DNA of 64,000 nt from Caballeronia zhejiangensis. Lineage in GTDB: Bacteria; Pseudomonadota; Gammaproteobacteria; Burkholderiales; Burkholderiaceae. The DNA is taken from positions 38,666-102,665 of the forward strand of contig NZ_JFHD01000021.1 of NCBI RefSeq assembly GCF_000698575.1, in the 5' to 3' direction. Shown piece after piece: positions 34,654-42,658 of this stretch. The notes below the pieces were generated by a model. The model had not been told where the DNA came from, made no database searches, and saw only the letters and a list, made by a program, of their open reading frames with translations. The first letter of the stretch is position 1, and the number at the start of each line of letters is the position of its first letter. Made by a program: the position numbers and the translations under genes.

Positions 34654-35435
34654 GCCTGCTATCCGTCGCGCATCTCTCGAAGTCGTTCGACGGTGTGCAC
34701 GCCGTCGACGACGTTTCATTCGATCTCGAAGCCGGTCAATTGCTCGCGCTCATCGGTCCGAACGGTGCGGGCAAATCGACGTGCTTCAACATGATCAACG
34801 GTCAGCTCAAGCCGACTTCCGGCGCGATCCGCTTCGACGGTCACGATATCGCGGGTATGCGTCCGCGCGATATCTGGCGGCGTGGCGTCGCGCGCACGTT
34901 TCAGATCGCCGCGACCTTCAATTCGATGACCGTACTCGAAAACGTGCAGATGGCATTGCTGTCGCGCGAGCGGCGCATCTACAGGCTGTTCGGGCGCGTC
35001 GAATCGTGGAGGGAAGACGATGCGATGGCGTTGCTCGGTCTCGTCGGCATGGCGATGCATGCGCGCCGCAGTTGCGCGGTGCTCGCATACGGCGACGTGA
35101 AGCGCGTCGAGCTTGCTATCGCGCTTGCAAATCATCCGAAGCTCTTGTTGATGGACGAACCGACCGCTGGCATGGCGCCACAGGAACGCAATGAATTGAT
35201 GACGCTCACCGCGCGTCTAGCGAAAGAGCGCAACATCGGCGTGCTGTTCACGGAGCACAGCATGGACGTGGTCTTTTCACATGCGGACAAGCTGATCGTG
35301 CTCGCGCGCGGACGTCTCATCGCACAAGGCGATGCCGAAGCGATCCGCAACGATGCCCGCGTGCGCGAGGTCTATCTCGGCACGGGCGCATCGTATGCGC
35401 CGCGTGCGGCGTTGAATGCGGGGGCATCGTCATGA
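34650..35435 (+). CDS. ABC importer ATP-binding protein, LivG type
   Basis: ATPase subunit of 261 residues. The Walker A loop is GPNGAGKST (36-44), the Q-loop region is FQIAATFNSMTV, the signature is the LivG-like LAYGDVKRVELA, Walker B is LLLMDEPTAGM and the switch His is in FTEHSMDVV. It powers uptake through the fused permease. GGAGG lies 4 bases before the start, which overlaps the permease stop. Confidence 0.92.
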   Translation: MSLLSVAHLSKSFDGVHAVDDVSFDLEAGQLLALIGPNGAGKSTCFNMINGQLKPTSGAIRFDGHDIAGMRPRDIWRRGVARTFQIAATFNSMTVLENVQMALLSRERRIYRLFGRVESWREDDAMALLGLVGMAMHARRSCAVLAYGDVKRVELAIALANHPKLLLMDEPTAGMAPQERNELMTLTARLAKERNIGVLFTEHSMDVVFSHADKLIVLARGRLIAQGDAEAIRNDARVREVYLGTGASYAPRAALNAGASS

Positions 35436-36139
35436 CGCTGCTCAAAGTCGATGCGTTGAATGCGTTCCATGGCCGCGCGCAAATACTGTTCGATGTCGGC
35501 TTCGAAGTCGGACGAGGCGAAGTGGTCGCGCTGATGGGCCGCAACGGCGCGGGCAAGTCCACGACGATGAAAGCCGTCATGGGTCTTCTGCCGCGCATAT
35601 CGGGCGCGGTGTCGTTCATGGGCGAAGACATCGCGGGCATGGCGCCGCATCGCATCGCGCGCAAGGGGCTGGGTTACGTGCCCGAAGATCGCCGCGTGTT
35701 CGGCGATCTCACGGTGATGGAGAACCTCGACACGGGCCGGCAGCCGCCGCGCGAAGATGCGCCATCGTGGACGCCCGAAAAGCTCTTTCGCGTGTTCCCG
35801 AATCTCGGCGAAATGCGCAATCGCCGCGCGAGCCGCATGAGCGGCGGCGAGCAGCAGATGTTGACCGTATCGCGCACACTGATGGGCAATCCGCGCCTCG
35901 TGTTGCTCGATGAGCCATCGGAAGGTGTCGCGCCTGTCATCGTCGAACAAATGGCCGATATGATTCTCGAACTGAAGCGCGAAGGGCTCGCCATACTGCT
36001 GTCGGAACAGAATCTGCATTTCGCGGAACTCGTCAGCGATCGCGTTTATGTGCTGGAAAAAGGGCAGATTCGCCATGAAGGCCCGATGCACGCATTCGCG
36101 CGCGACGATGCCGCGCGCCGCGAGTTGCTCGGCGTTTAA
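35432..36139 (+). CDS. ABC importer ATP-binding protein, LivF type
   Basis: Second ATPase of 235 residues. Walker A is GRNGAGKST (36-44), the signature is MSGGEQQML, Walker B is LVLLDEPSEG and LLSEQNLHF replaces the switch His with Gln-Asn, as usual in LivF. It pairs with the LivG-type subunit. The ATG overlaps the preceding stop by ATGA, showing tight coupling. Confidence 0.92.
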   Translation: MTLLKVDALNAFHGRAQILFDVGFEVGRGEVVALMGRNGAGKSTTMKAVMGLLPRISGAVSFMGEDIAGMAPHRIARKGLGYVPEDRRVFGDLTVMENLDTGRQPPREDAPSWTPEKLFRVFPNLGEMRNRRASRMSGGEQQMLTVSRTLMGNPRLVLLDEPSEGVAPVIVEQMADMILELKREGLAILLSEQNLHFAELVSDRVYVLEKGQIRHEGPMHAFARDDAARRELLGV

Positions 36140-36170
36140 ACGATCATTCAAACGGAGAGGAGAAGATTCA

Positions 36171-37361
36171 ATGGCGCCAATGCGCTTCACTATCGCGGCC
36201 ATCGCAGCGGGCATGGCGTTCGCCGCGCACGCCGACACCATCAAGATCGGCGAGATCAATAGCTATAAGGCGCAGCCCGCGTTTCTCATGCCGTACAAGA
36301 ACGGCTGGAATCTCGCGCTCGACGAGATCAACGCGGCGGGCGGCATCAACGGCAACAAGCTCGAAGTCGTCTCGCGCGACGACAACGGCAATCCCGGCGA
36401 TACGGTGCGCGTCGCGCAAGAGCTCGTCGCGCGCGAGCAGGTGAAATTGCTGTTCGGCGGTTATCTGTCGAATACGGGTCTCGCGCTCGCGGACTTCGCC
36501 AAGCAACGGCGCATCTTCTTCCTCGCAGCCGAGCCGCTCACCGACAAGATCGTCTGGCAGGACGGCAACAAGTACACATATCGGCTGCGTCCTTCGACTT
36601 ACATGCAGGTCGCGATGCTCGTGCCCGAAGCCGCGAAACTCGGCAAGAAGCGCTGGGCGCTCGTCTATCCGAACTACGAGTACGGGCAATCGGCGGTGGC
36701 CACGTTCAAGCGCTTGCTGAAGGCCGCGCAGCCGGATGTCGAGTTCGTCGCGGAGCAGGCGACGCCGCTCGGCAACATCGATGCCGGCGCGGTCACGCAA
36801 GCGCTCGCCGATGCAAAGCCCGACGGCATCTTCAACGTGCTCTTCAGCGCGGACCTCGGCAAGTTCGTGCGTGAAGGCAATACGCGCGGCCTGTTCAAGA
36901 ATCGCGCGGTCGTATCGCTTTTGACGGGCGAGCCGGATTATCTCGATCCGCTCGGCAAGGAAGCGCCGGTCGGCTGGATCGTGACGGGTTATCCGTGGTA
37001 TTCGATCGATACGCCGGCGAACAAGAAGTTCGTCGCCGCTTACGAGGCGAAGTATCACGACTATCCGCGCCTCGGATCGGTCGTCGGCTATACGGCGATG
37101 ATGTCGATTGCGAACGGCCTGAAGAAAGCGGGCTCGCCCGACGCCGACAAGCTCGCGGCCGCATTCAAGGGCTTGCCTGTCGATACGCCGTTCGGTCCGA
37201 TCACGTATCGCAAGGAGGACAATCAATCGACGATGGGCGCGTATGTCGGCGTAACCGGGCTGAAAGACGGCAAGGGCGTGATGACGTCCTTCCGTTATGT
37301 CGATGGCGCGAGCGTGCAGCCATCGGACGATGAAGTGAAGAAGCTGCGTCCGGCTGACTGA
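36171..37361 (+). CDS. Periplasmic substrate-binding protein, Leu/Ile/Val-like (Peripla_BP_6)
   Basis: Binding protein of 396 residues with a signal peptide cleaved near AAHAD (about residue 21). The mature start, TIKIGEINSYKAQPAF, and GWNLALDEINAAGGING are typical of type I binding proteins for amino acids, amides or amines. GGAGAGGAG lies upstream of the ATG. It completes the importer operon. The neighbouring ligase and aminotransferase suggest an amine or amino-acid ligand rather than leucine itself; this is inference. Confidence 0.9.
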   Translation: MAPMRFTIAAIAAGMAFAAHADTIKIGEINSYKAQPAFLMPYKNGWNLALDEINAAGGINGNKLEVVSRDDNGNPGDTVRVAQELVAREQVKLLFGGYLSNTGLALADFAKQRRIFFLAAEPLTDKIVWQDGNKYTYRLRPSTYMQVAMLVPEAAKLGKKRWALVYPNYEYGQSAVATFKRLLKAAQPDVEFVAEQATPLGNIDAGAVTQALADAKPDGIFNVLFSADLGKFVREGNTRGLFKNRAVVSLLTGEPDYLDPLGKEAPVGWIVTGYPWYSIDTPANKKFVAAYEAKYHDYPRLGSVVGYTAMMSIANGLKKAGSPDADKLAAAFKGLPVDTPFGPITYRKEDNQSTMGAYVGVTGLKDGKGVMTSFRYVDGASVQPSDDEVKKLRPAD

Positions 37362-37365
37362 AGCG

Positions 37366-37938
37366 TCAATCCTTCGGAAAGGGCTTGCTGACGAATTTCG
37401 AACCGGCAAGCCCGAAACGCCACGGCACGTCCATCGCCTTGCTGATGCCGATGCGCGGTCCTTGAACGATCGCGCATTCTTCCTCGGGCGGCTCGATATG
37501 AAACGGCGCTTCGAGCAGCGACATGCCATTGTTCTTGTGCGTGATGCCGAGCGCCTGCGCGACGCGGCCCGGTCCCGAGCACAGCAGTTTGATCGGCGCA
37601 AGGCCGCGCCGCTCGCGCATTTCATCGATGCCGACGAGCGGTTCGATGGCGCGAATCAGCACGCCCGCGCCATGACCGGCTTCGCGGCACACGAAATTCA
37701 TGCACCAGTGAATGCCATAAGAGCGATAGACATAGACATGCGCGGGCGGCCCGAACATGGCTGCATTGCGCGGCGTCGGACCGGAGAAGCTATGCGAGGC
37801 CGGATCTTCGCGGTCGTACGCTTCCGTTTCGACGATGCGGCCGCCGATACCGTCGACGGTCACGATCGCGCCGATCAGGCGTTGCGCGACGATCTCGGAC
37901 GGCGCGTAGAAATCGATGGGTTTGGGCTTCGTGTTCAC
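37366..37938 (-). CDS. DNA-3-methyladenine glycosylase (AAG/MPG family)
   Basis: Base-excision repair glycosylase of about 190 residues that removes alkylated purines. Family features are visible: GGRIVETEAYDREDPASHSF with the catalytic Glu, the MFGPPAHVYVYRSYGIHWCMNFV strand with the intercalating Tyr, and SGPGRVAQALGI. I use the GTG at 37938 (VNTKPKPIDFYAP); the only upstream alternative, at 38037, would overlap the divergent gene at 37993. A TAGAAT hexamer ends 8 bases before this GTG, so the message may be leaderless. Confidence 0.85.
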   Translation of the reverse strand: MNTKPKPIDFYAPSEIVAQRLIGAIVTVDGIGGRIVETEAYDREDPASHSFSGPTPRNAAMFGPPAHVYVYRSYGIHWCMNFVCREAGHGAGVLIRAIEPLVGIDEMRERRGLAPIKLLCSGPGRVAQALGITHKNNGMSLLEAPFHIEPPEEECAIVQGPRIGISKAMDVPWRFGLAGSKFVSKPFPKD

Positions 37939-37945
37939 AAGCGGT

Positions 37946-37951
37946 ATTCTA
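37946..37951 (-). promoter_or_regulatory. Likely -10 hexamer of the glycosylase gene
   Basis: TAGAAT on the minus strand lies with its end 8 bases before the GTG at 37938. Transcription would start at about the first base of the coding sequence. No clear -35 is seen. Confidence 0.4.
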
Positions 37952-37992
37952 GCCGCGCCCCGTAGCAGATCCTCAAGCTCAGGAGACGCCGA

Positions 37993-38424
37993 ATGAAGAC
38001 TTCGTGGTTTCTCAGGTTCTCGAATGCGCTCGCGCAATTAGCGGGCCGCGCATCGACCTTCGTCATCGCCGTGGTGCTCGTGATCGTCTGGGCCGTCTCG
38101 GGACCGCTCTTTCACTTCAGCGATACATGGCAGCTCGTCATCAATACGTCGACGACGATCGTCACTTTCCTGATGGTGTTTTTGATCCAGAACACGCAGA
38201 ACCGCGACACCGCAGCGATGCAGATCAAGCTCGACGAACTGATTCGCGCAATCGACAAGGCGCATAACGCGCTGCTCGATCTCGAAGAGCTCGATGAAAA
38301 GGAACTCACGGTTTTTCGCAAGCGTTATGAAAAGCTCGCGCAAGAAGCGCGCGATAATTTCCGCTCGGCAAGCAGCGATATCGACATGCCTTCTTTTCCA
38401 CAAGACGAGAAGCGCGATGGATAA
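37993..38424 (+). CDS. Low-affinity iron permease-family small membrane protein
   Basis: Protein of 143 residues with two membrane helices (around 21-40 and 47-66) and a C-terminal coiled stretch (LDELIRAIDKAHNALLDLEELDEKEL). The stretch GRASTFVIAVVLVIVWAVSGP and INTSTTIVTFLMVFLIQNTQNRD match the family named for yeast Fet4-type permeases, although bacterial members are much shorter and their transport role is unproven. AGGAG supports the start. Confidence 0.85.
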   Translation: MKTSWFLRFSNALAQLAGRASTFVIAVVLVIVWAVSGPLFHFSDTWQLVINTSTTIVTFLMVFLIQNTQNRDTAAMQIKLDELIRAIDKAHNALLDLEELDEKELTVFRKRYEKLAQEARDNFRSASSDIDMPSFPQDEKRDG

Positions 38425-38898
38425 AGCTTGCATGGAAAGGCATGAAAGAGCGGCCCTGGATAATAATCTTGCGAGTTGCGCAAACTGCGTGACAAAAGCA
38501 GGTAATAAAAGGTAATCTTTCGGTTTCGCGGCGGCGCGCTCAGCGCTGCGCCGCGCGCCTGGCTCCGGAATCGCTCAGGTTTTGTCGAGCCGTTTCTTAC
38601 GAGCGCATTTCGCCATACATCAGTAAACGGTTTCTCTAAAGTTTGCGGGATCTGCTTAAAACGATAGGGCGCCCGTCTTGTCGATTGGTTAAAAATAAAA
38701 AAAGAAAAAATCCACTCTCTAAAGTATTTCGGATTGTTGCCGACAAAGGGCGCGCGCATCGTTTTTCTAAACCTCGGAAAGAGGCCATTTCAGGCTTTAA
38801 TTCGCGAAGTTATTCCTTCCCAAAATGGCTAGGATGGGTCCTGCCCGGTATTCCTTTTGCCGGGTCCACACCTACCTAAACCCTTGAAGGAAAGAAAA
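38425..38898. other. Leader/promoter region of the flp-tad locus (474 bp)
   Basis: No coding sequence is convincing. The region is markedly more AT-rich than its surroundings, especially 38640-38830 with A-runs near 38692-38712, which fits a strong promoter for the pilin gene. A GC-rich hairpin (GCGGCGC with GCGCCGC, around 38528-38550) and a weak CCCGG/CCGGG hairpin just before the pilin ribosome-binding site are present. No sigma-54 site with correct spacing is seen. Confidence 0.5.
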
Positions 38899-39090
38899 AT
38901 GCGCAAACTGATGAAGGCATTCGTGCGCGACGAGCGCGGCGTTAGCGCGATGGAGTATGCAGTCCTGGCCGGCATCGTCGTGCTGGCGCTCGGCGCGATG
39001 GCGAGCACGTTCAGCAACAGTGTCAGCTCGATGTTCTCGAGCCTGTTCAGCAAGGTCTCGTCGGCACAAAGCACCGGTAGCGGCAGCTAA
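38899..39090 (+). CDS. flp: Flp-type IVb pilin
   Basis: Prepilin of 63 residues, the major subunit of the adhesive Flp pilus. The basic leader (MRKLMKAFVRDERG) ends at the prepilin-peptidase site, followed by VSAMEYAVLAGIVVLALGA with Glu at +5 and Tyr at +6, the Flp signature. A short Ser-rich tail follows. AAGGAAAG lies before the ATG. It heads the tad locus. Confidence 0.95.
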   Translation: MRKLMKAFVRDERGVSAMEYAVLAGIVVLALGAMASTFSNSVSSMFSSLFSKVSSAQSTGSGS

Positions 39091-39122
39091 AGGGCTCGCG
39101 CCCACACAACAACGAGACCAAC

Positions 39123-39632
39123 GTGCAGCTCTTGTCTCTTGCCATCCGCCTGATCGTGCTCTGCGTGCTGCTCTGGCTCGCGGTCATCGACGTGCGCTCC
39201 CGACGCCTGCCGACCAAAATCGTGCTGGTCGTCGGGGCGCTCTTCTTTGCCGACGCGCTGGCGCGCCGCATGCCGGTCGACGATGTCATCGTGCATCTGC
39301 TGCTCGCGATTGGCGTATTCCTGGTCTGCGCCGTGCTGTTCGCGGCGAAAATGCTGGGCGGAGGCGATGCGAAACTCGCCTCCGTGATTTTTCTCTGGGC
39401 CGGACTCGCTTTGTCCTTGCCCGCCTTAACCCTGATTTCCGTGATCGGGACCGTCGTGTCCCTCATCAGCCTCGCGACGCGCCACATGGACCCCGTGCAA
39501 CGGTTCATGCCCATGAAAGCGCTCGCGATGTTCTCCGGCGCGCGCGGCGTTCCGTACGGCGTGGCCCTCGCGCTCGGCGGCGGTCTCGTGATCGTGCTGC
39601 CGGCGCTCATGCCTTTCTTTGCGATCCGATAG
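39123..39632 (+). CDS. tadV: Prepilin peptidase, TadV/CpaA type
   Basis: Membrane aspartyl protease of 169 residues that processes the Flp prepilin and pseudopilins. Catalytic Asp23 (AVIDVRSRRLP) and Asp82 (GGGDAKL) match the A24 family, and five to six hydrophobic segments are visible. The start is a GTG. Confidence 0.92.
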   Translation: MQLLSLAIRLIVLCVLLWLAVIDVRSRRLPTKIVLVVGALFFADALARRMPVDDVIVHLLLAIGVFLVCAVLFAAKMLGGGDAKLASVIFLWAGLALSLPALTLISVIGTVVSLISLATRHMDPVQRFMPMKALAMFSGARGVPYGVALALGGGLVIVLPALMPFFAIR

Positions 39633-39644
39633 GACGGCGCGCTC

Positions 39645-40607
39645 ATGTCCAACATCATCAAGTTCGCCATGCTTCTGATCGGCGCGCTGCTCATCGCGCT
39701 CATCGTGCGCGTCGTGGTCGCGAGCGCTTCGCGCCCGGCCAATCAGCCCGTGACGACCGAGAAGGTGCAGGTGAGCGCCGCCGATCTGCCCCAAGGCCTG
39801 CTTCTGCGCGACGAAGACCTCGCGTGGAAGGCGATGCCCGCCAACCAGATTCCGCCCAACGCGATCATTTCGGGCGCGCAGAACGCGCCCGACCTCAAGG
39901 GCGCGCTGCTGCGCCATCCGGCCGCGAGCGGCGCGGTGCTGACCGCGGCCGATGTCTTTTTGCCGAACGCACCCGGCTTTCTCGCCGCGACGCTCAAGCC
40001 CGACATGCGCGCCGTGTCCGTCGCGGTCGATGACGTCTCCGGCAACGCAGGTCTGATTCAGCCGGGCGATTACGTCGATCTGTTGCTGACGCAGCAAATG
40101 GAGCGCCGCACCGATTCGCCGGACATGGCCGTATCGAGCGAAACCGTGGTCGAGCACGTACGCGTGCTGGCCGTCGGCTCGGAGATCAAGCGGCCCAAGA
40201 ACAACGGCGACAGCAGCGAGCCCATCGCGCGCGCCCGCACCGTGACGCTCGAAGTGACGCCGCGCATGGGCGAGGTCGTCGCCGTGGCGGCGCGCCTCGG
40301 TTCCCTTTCGCTCGCGCTGCGCAGCTTCGCGACCGACAAGCGCGATCCGAACGCATCGGCGACTGCGGCGGCGCCTGCATCGTCCGCGCAGCACGCGCCG
40401 ATCTGGGCCGGCGACATCTCGCGCGCCGTCCGCGATCTGCCGCGCTCGCGCCAGACGCAGGTCAGCGCGCCGGTTCGCGTGGCGGCGCCCGCGCGTCCGG
40501 TCACGATCTATCGCGGATCGGAGAAGGGCGAAGCCGGTGCGACGGTCGCGCAGGTCGGCGGATCGTCGGACGCCGCGCCGCCGATTCCGAGCGTGCCGGC
40601 CCGATGA
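39645..40607 (+). CDS. cpaB: Flp pilus assembly protein CpaB/RcpC
   Basis: Periplasm-facing protein of 320 residues, with an N-terminal membrane anchor (MLLIGALLIALIVRVVV) and an SAF domain (VQVSAADLPQGLLLRDEDL), then the RcpC-type core with AVSVAVDDVSGNAGLIQPGDYVD. It associates with the secretin. The last 90 residues are Ala/Pro/Ser-rich and low in structure, longer than in many relatives. Confidence 0.9.
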   Translation: MSNIIKFAMLLIGALLIALIVRVVVASASRPANQPVTTEKVQVSAADLPQGLLLRDEDLAWKAMPANQIPPNAIISGAQNAPDLKGALLRHPAASGAVLTAADVFLPNAPGFLAATLKPDMRAVSVAVDDVSGNAGLIQPGDYVDLLLTQQMERRTDSPDMAVSSETVVEHVRVLAVGSEIKRPKNNGDSSEPIARARTVTLEVTPRMGEVVAVAARLGSLSLALRSFATDKRDPNASATAAAPASSAQHAPIWAGDISRAVRDLPRSRQTQVSAPVRVAAPARPVTIYRGSEKGEAGATVAQVGGSSDAAPPIPSVPAR

Positions 40608-40690
40608 GCATCGTCCGCCGCGGCCGAACGCGGCGCCGATATGGAGCAGCAGCATCAAGTCACGGCAGCACAGTGCCAGGATCGAATCTC

Positions 40691-42241
40691 ATGAGAACGC
40701 AGTTGGACTTCAGCAGCATCGAAAGACGGAGCGCGCGAACCGTGCGGAACGCACGAATCGCGCTCGCGTGCGCCGGCGCGCTGCTGGCGGGGTCCGTAGC
40801 GGCGGCGCAGCCGGTCATGTCCACGAAGCCGGGCGATGACGCCGCGCCCGCCATGCAGCTCGCGCAGCAGACTCGCGTGCGCGCCGCGGCGCCTGCGCGG
40901 ACCGCGCTCGCCGCCCAGGCGGACGCCGCCGTCACGCTCGGCCCGCTTACGCTCGACGCGGGCAAGGGCACGATGCTGCGCCTGCCCGAGGATGCGACTT
41001 CGGTGTTCGTGGCCGACCCGTCGATCGCGGACGTGCATGTGCCTTCGCCCAAGACCGTGTTCGTGCTCGGCAAGAAGAACGGCACGACGACCTTGTATGT
41101 GCTCGGGCCGGGCAACAAGACGCTGCTTCAGCGCACCGTGGTCGTCGCGCGCGACATGCTCTCGGTGCGCAACATGCTCGCCGCGCGCTTTCCGAACCTG
41201 AACCTGCAGACGAGCTCGGGCCAGGGCTCGCTGCTCGTCTCCGGCCAGGTGCCGACTTCCAGCGATGCCGATGCGATCGTGCAGGCGCTGACGCCGTTTC
41301 TCGCCGACAAGGAAGTGCTCATCAACCGCCTGACGGTGGACCGTCCGCTGCAGGTGCAGTTGCGCGTGCGCATCACGGAAGTGGACCGCAACGTGACGCA
41401 GCAGCTCGGCATCAACTGGCAGGCGCTCGGCAATTCGGGCAACTGGCTCGGCGGGCTCTTCGCGGGCCGCGCGATCCAGAATCTGAGCCAGCCGATCGTC
41501 GGTTCGAACGGCGGCGTCGTGTATCCGATCAACCTGCCGTCCAACAACGCGTTCTCCGTTCTCGCGGGCTTCAAGGCGGGCAATACGGACATTCGCGCGC
41601 TCATCGACGCACTGAATCAGGAAGGCCTGCTCACCGTGCTCGCCGAGCCGAATCTCGTCGCGATGTCCGGCCAGACGGCGAGCTTCCTCGCGGGCGGCGA
41701 GTTTCCGATTCCCGTCTCGCAGACCAACGGCGCGATCTCGGTCGAATTCAAGCAGTTCGGCGTCAAGCTCGACTTCACGCCGACCGTGCTCAACGAACGC
41801 CGCATCAGCCTGAAGGTGCGCCCGGAAGTGAGCCAGATCGATTCGACCGCGAGCGTGACGACCGGCGGCGTGACCGTGCCGGGCCTCTCGGTGCGCCGCG
41901 CCGATACGACCGTCGAGCTGGCGAGCGGCCAGAGCTTCGCGATCGGCGGGCTGTTGCAGAGCAATACCACCGACATCGTTTCGCAGATTCCCGGCATCGG
42001 CTCGATTCCGGTGCTCGGCAAGCTGTTCTCGTCGTCGAATTACCAGAACAACAAGACCGAGCTGGTCATCATGGTGACGCCGTATCTCGTCGAGCCGACC
42101 GATCCCGCGAAGCTGCGTTCGCCGCTCGATTCGCTGATCTCGCCTTCGAGCGACGTCGAATACAGCTTCCAGCGCAAGGCGGGCGCGCAGCCGTCCGCAA
42201 CCGAACCGCGTCTCGTCGGCGCGGCGGGCTACGTCTACTGA
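40691..42241 (+). CDS. cpaC: Outer-membrane secretin CpaC/RcpA
   Basis: Secretin of 516 residues that forms the outer-membrane pore of the Tad pilus. After a signal peptide (ALACAGALLAGSVAAAQ) come the N-terminal pilus domain (GKGTMLRLPEDATSVFVADPSIADV), a BON-like segment and the secretin domain (LAEPNLVAMSGQTASFLAGGEFPIPV, ending VMVTPYLVEP). I use the ATG at 40691 with AGGA upstream. An ATG at 40604 overlapping the cpaB stop would add 29 Arg-rich residues; coupling argues for it, the signal peptide against it. Confidence 0.9.
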   Translation: MRTQLDFSSIERRSARTVRNARIALACAGALLAGSVAAAQPVMSTKPGDDAAPAMQLAQQTRVRAAAPARTALAAQADAAVTLGPLTLDAGKGTMLRLPEDATSVFVADPSIADVHVPSPKTVFVLGKKNGTTTLYVLGPGNKTLLQRTVVVARDMLSVRNMLAARFPNLNLQTSSGQGSLLVSGQVPTSSDADAIVQALTPFLADKEVLINRLTVDRPLQVQLRVRITEVDRNVTQQLGINWQALGNSGNWLGGLFAGRAIQNLSQPIVGSNGGVVYPINLPSNNAFSVLAGFKAGNTDIRALIDALNQEGLLTVLAEPNLVAMSGQTASFLAGGEFPIPVSQTNGAISVEFKQFGVKLDFTPTVLNERRISLKVRPEVSQIDSTASVTTGGVTVPGLSVRRADTTVELASGQSFAIGGLLQSNTTDIVSQIPGIGSIPVLGKLFSSSNYQNNKTELVIMVTPYLVEPTDPAKLRSPLDSLISPSSDVEYSFQRKAGAQPSATEPRLVGAAGYVY

Positions 42242-42251
42242 GCGCCCAGCC

Positions 42252-42638
42252 ATGAAACTCGCACTTCGCCCGAGCCGCGTCTCGACCCTCGCCGTGCTGC
42301 TCGCGCTCGCGTGCGGCCTGTCCGGGTGTTTCCACCCGCCGCGCAACATGCCCAACGAATCGGTGATCGGCTATGACGGCACCGGCGCCGTGCCGCCCGA
42401 TTGCGCGGCGCTCTCGCGCCCGCCCGTTCTCTCCGATGCCGGCAGGCAGCGCCCGTCGATGCAATGGGGCTGCGCGACCTACACGAATCTCGCGGCGCAG
42501 CTCGCGCATCCGGCCGATATCGTCGCGCCGCAGCCGCTCGGCCCCGCCGACGGCGCGACCGCCGCCAGCGCGATGCGCCGCTACGAAACCGGCCACGTCC
42601 TCCAGCTCGACAAGTCGTCGACGCGCGATTCGAACTAG
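42252..42638 (+). CDS. Small lipoprotein, CpaD-like position in tad locus
   Basis: Protein of 128 residues with a signal peptide and lipobox LSGC (Cys near residue 26). The region MQWGCATYTNLAAQLAHPADIVAPQPLGPADGATAASAMRRYETG resembles the C-terminal part of CpaD, the pilus biogenesis lipoprotein. It is shorter than typical CpaD. Location between cpaC and tadZ supports the assignment. Confidence 0.8.
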   Translation: MKLALRPSRVSTLAVLLALACGLSGCFHPPRNMPNESVIGYDGTGAVPPDCAALSRPPVLSDAGRQRPSMQWGCATYTNLAAQLAHPADIVAPQPLGPADGATAASAMRRYETGHVLQLDKSSTRDSN

Positions 42639-42658
42639 CGCCTTCACGGACCGAGAAC

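Noticed and set aside
36168..37625. Antisense frame of 485 codons across the binding-protein gene
   Set aside because: It spans the real binding-protein gene and runs into the glycosylase gene; no protein-like motifs.
38528..38550. GC-rich hairpin in the flp leader as a terminator or small RNA
   Set aside because: No U-tract and no promoter clearly feeding it; GC-rich stems of this size are common here.
38820..38850. Sigma-54 promoter upstream of flp
   Set aside because: GG and GC elements are spaced 14 bases apart instead of 10.
40604..40690. Secretin start at the ATGA overlap with cpaB
   Set aside because: Would add 29 Arg/Ser-rich residues before an already long signal-peptide region; kept only as an alternative.
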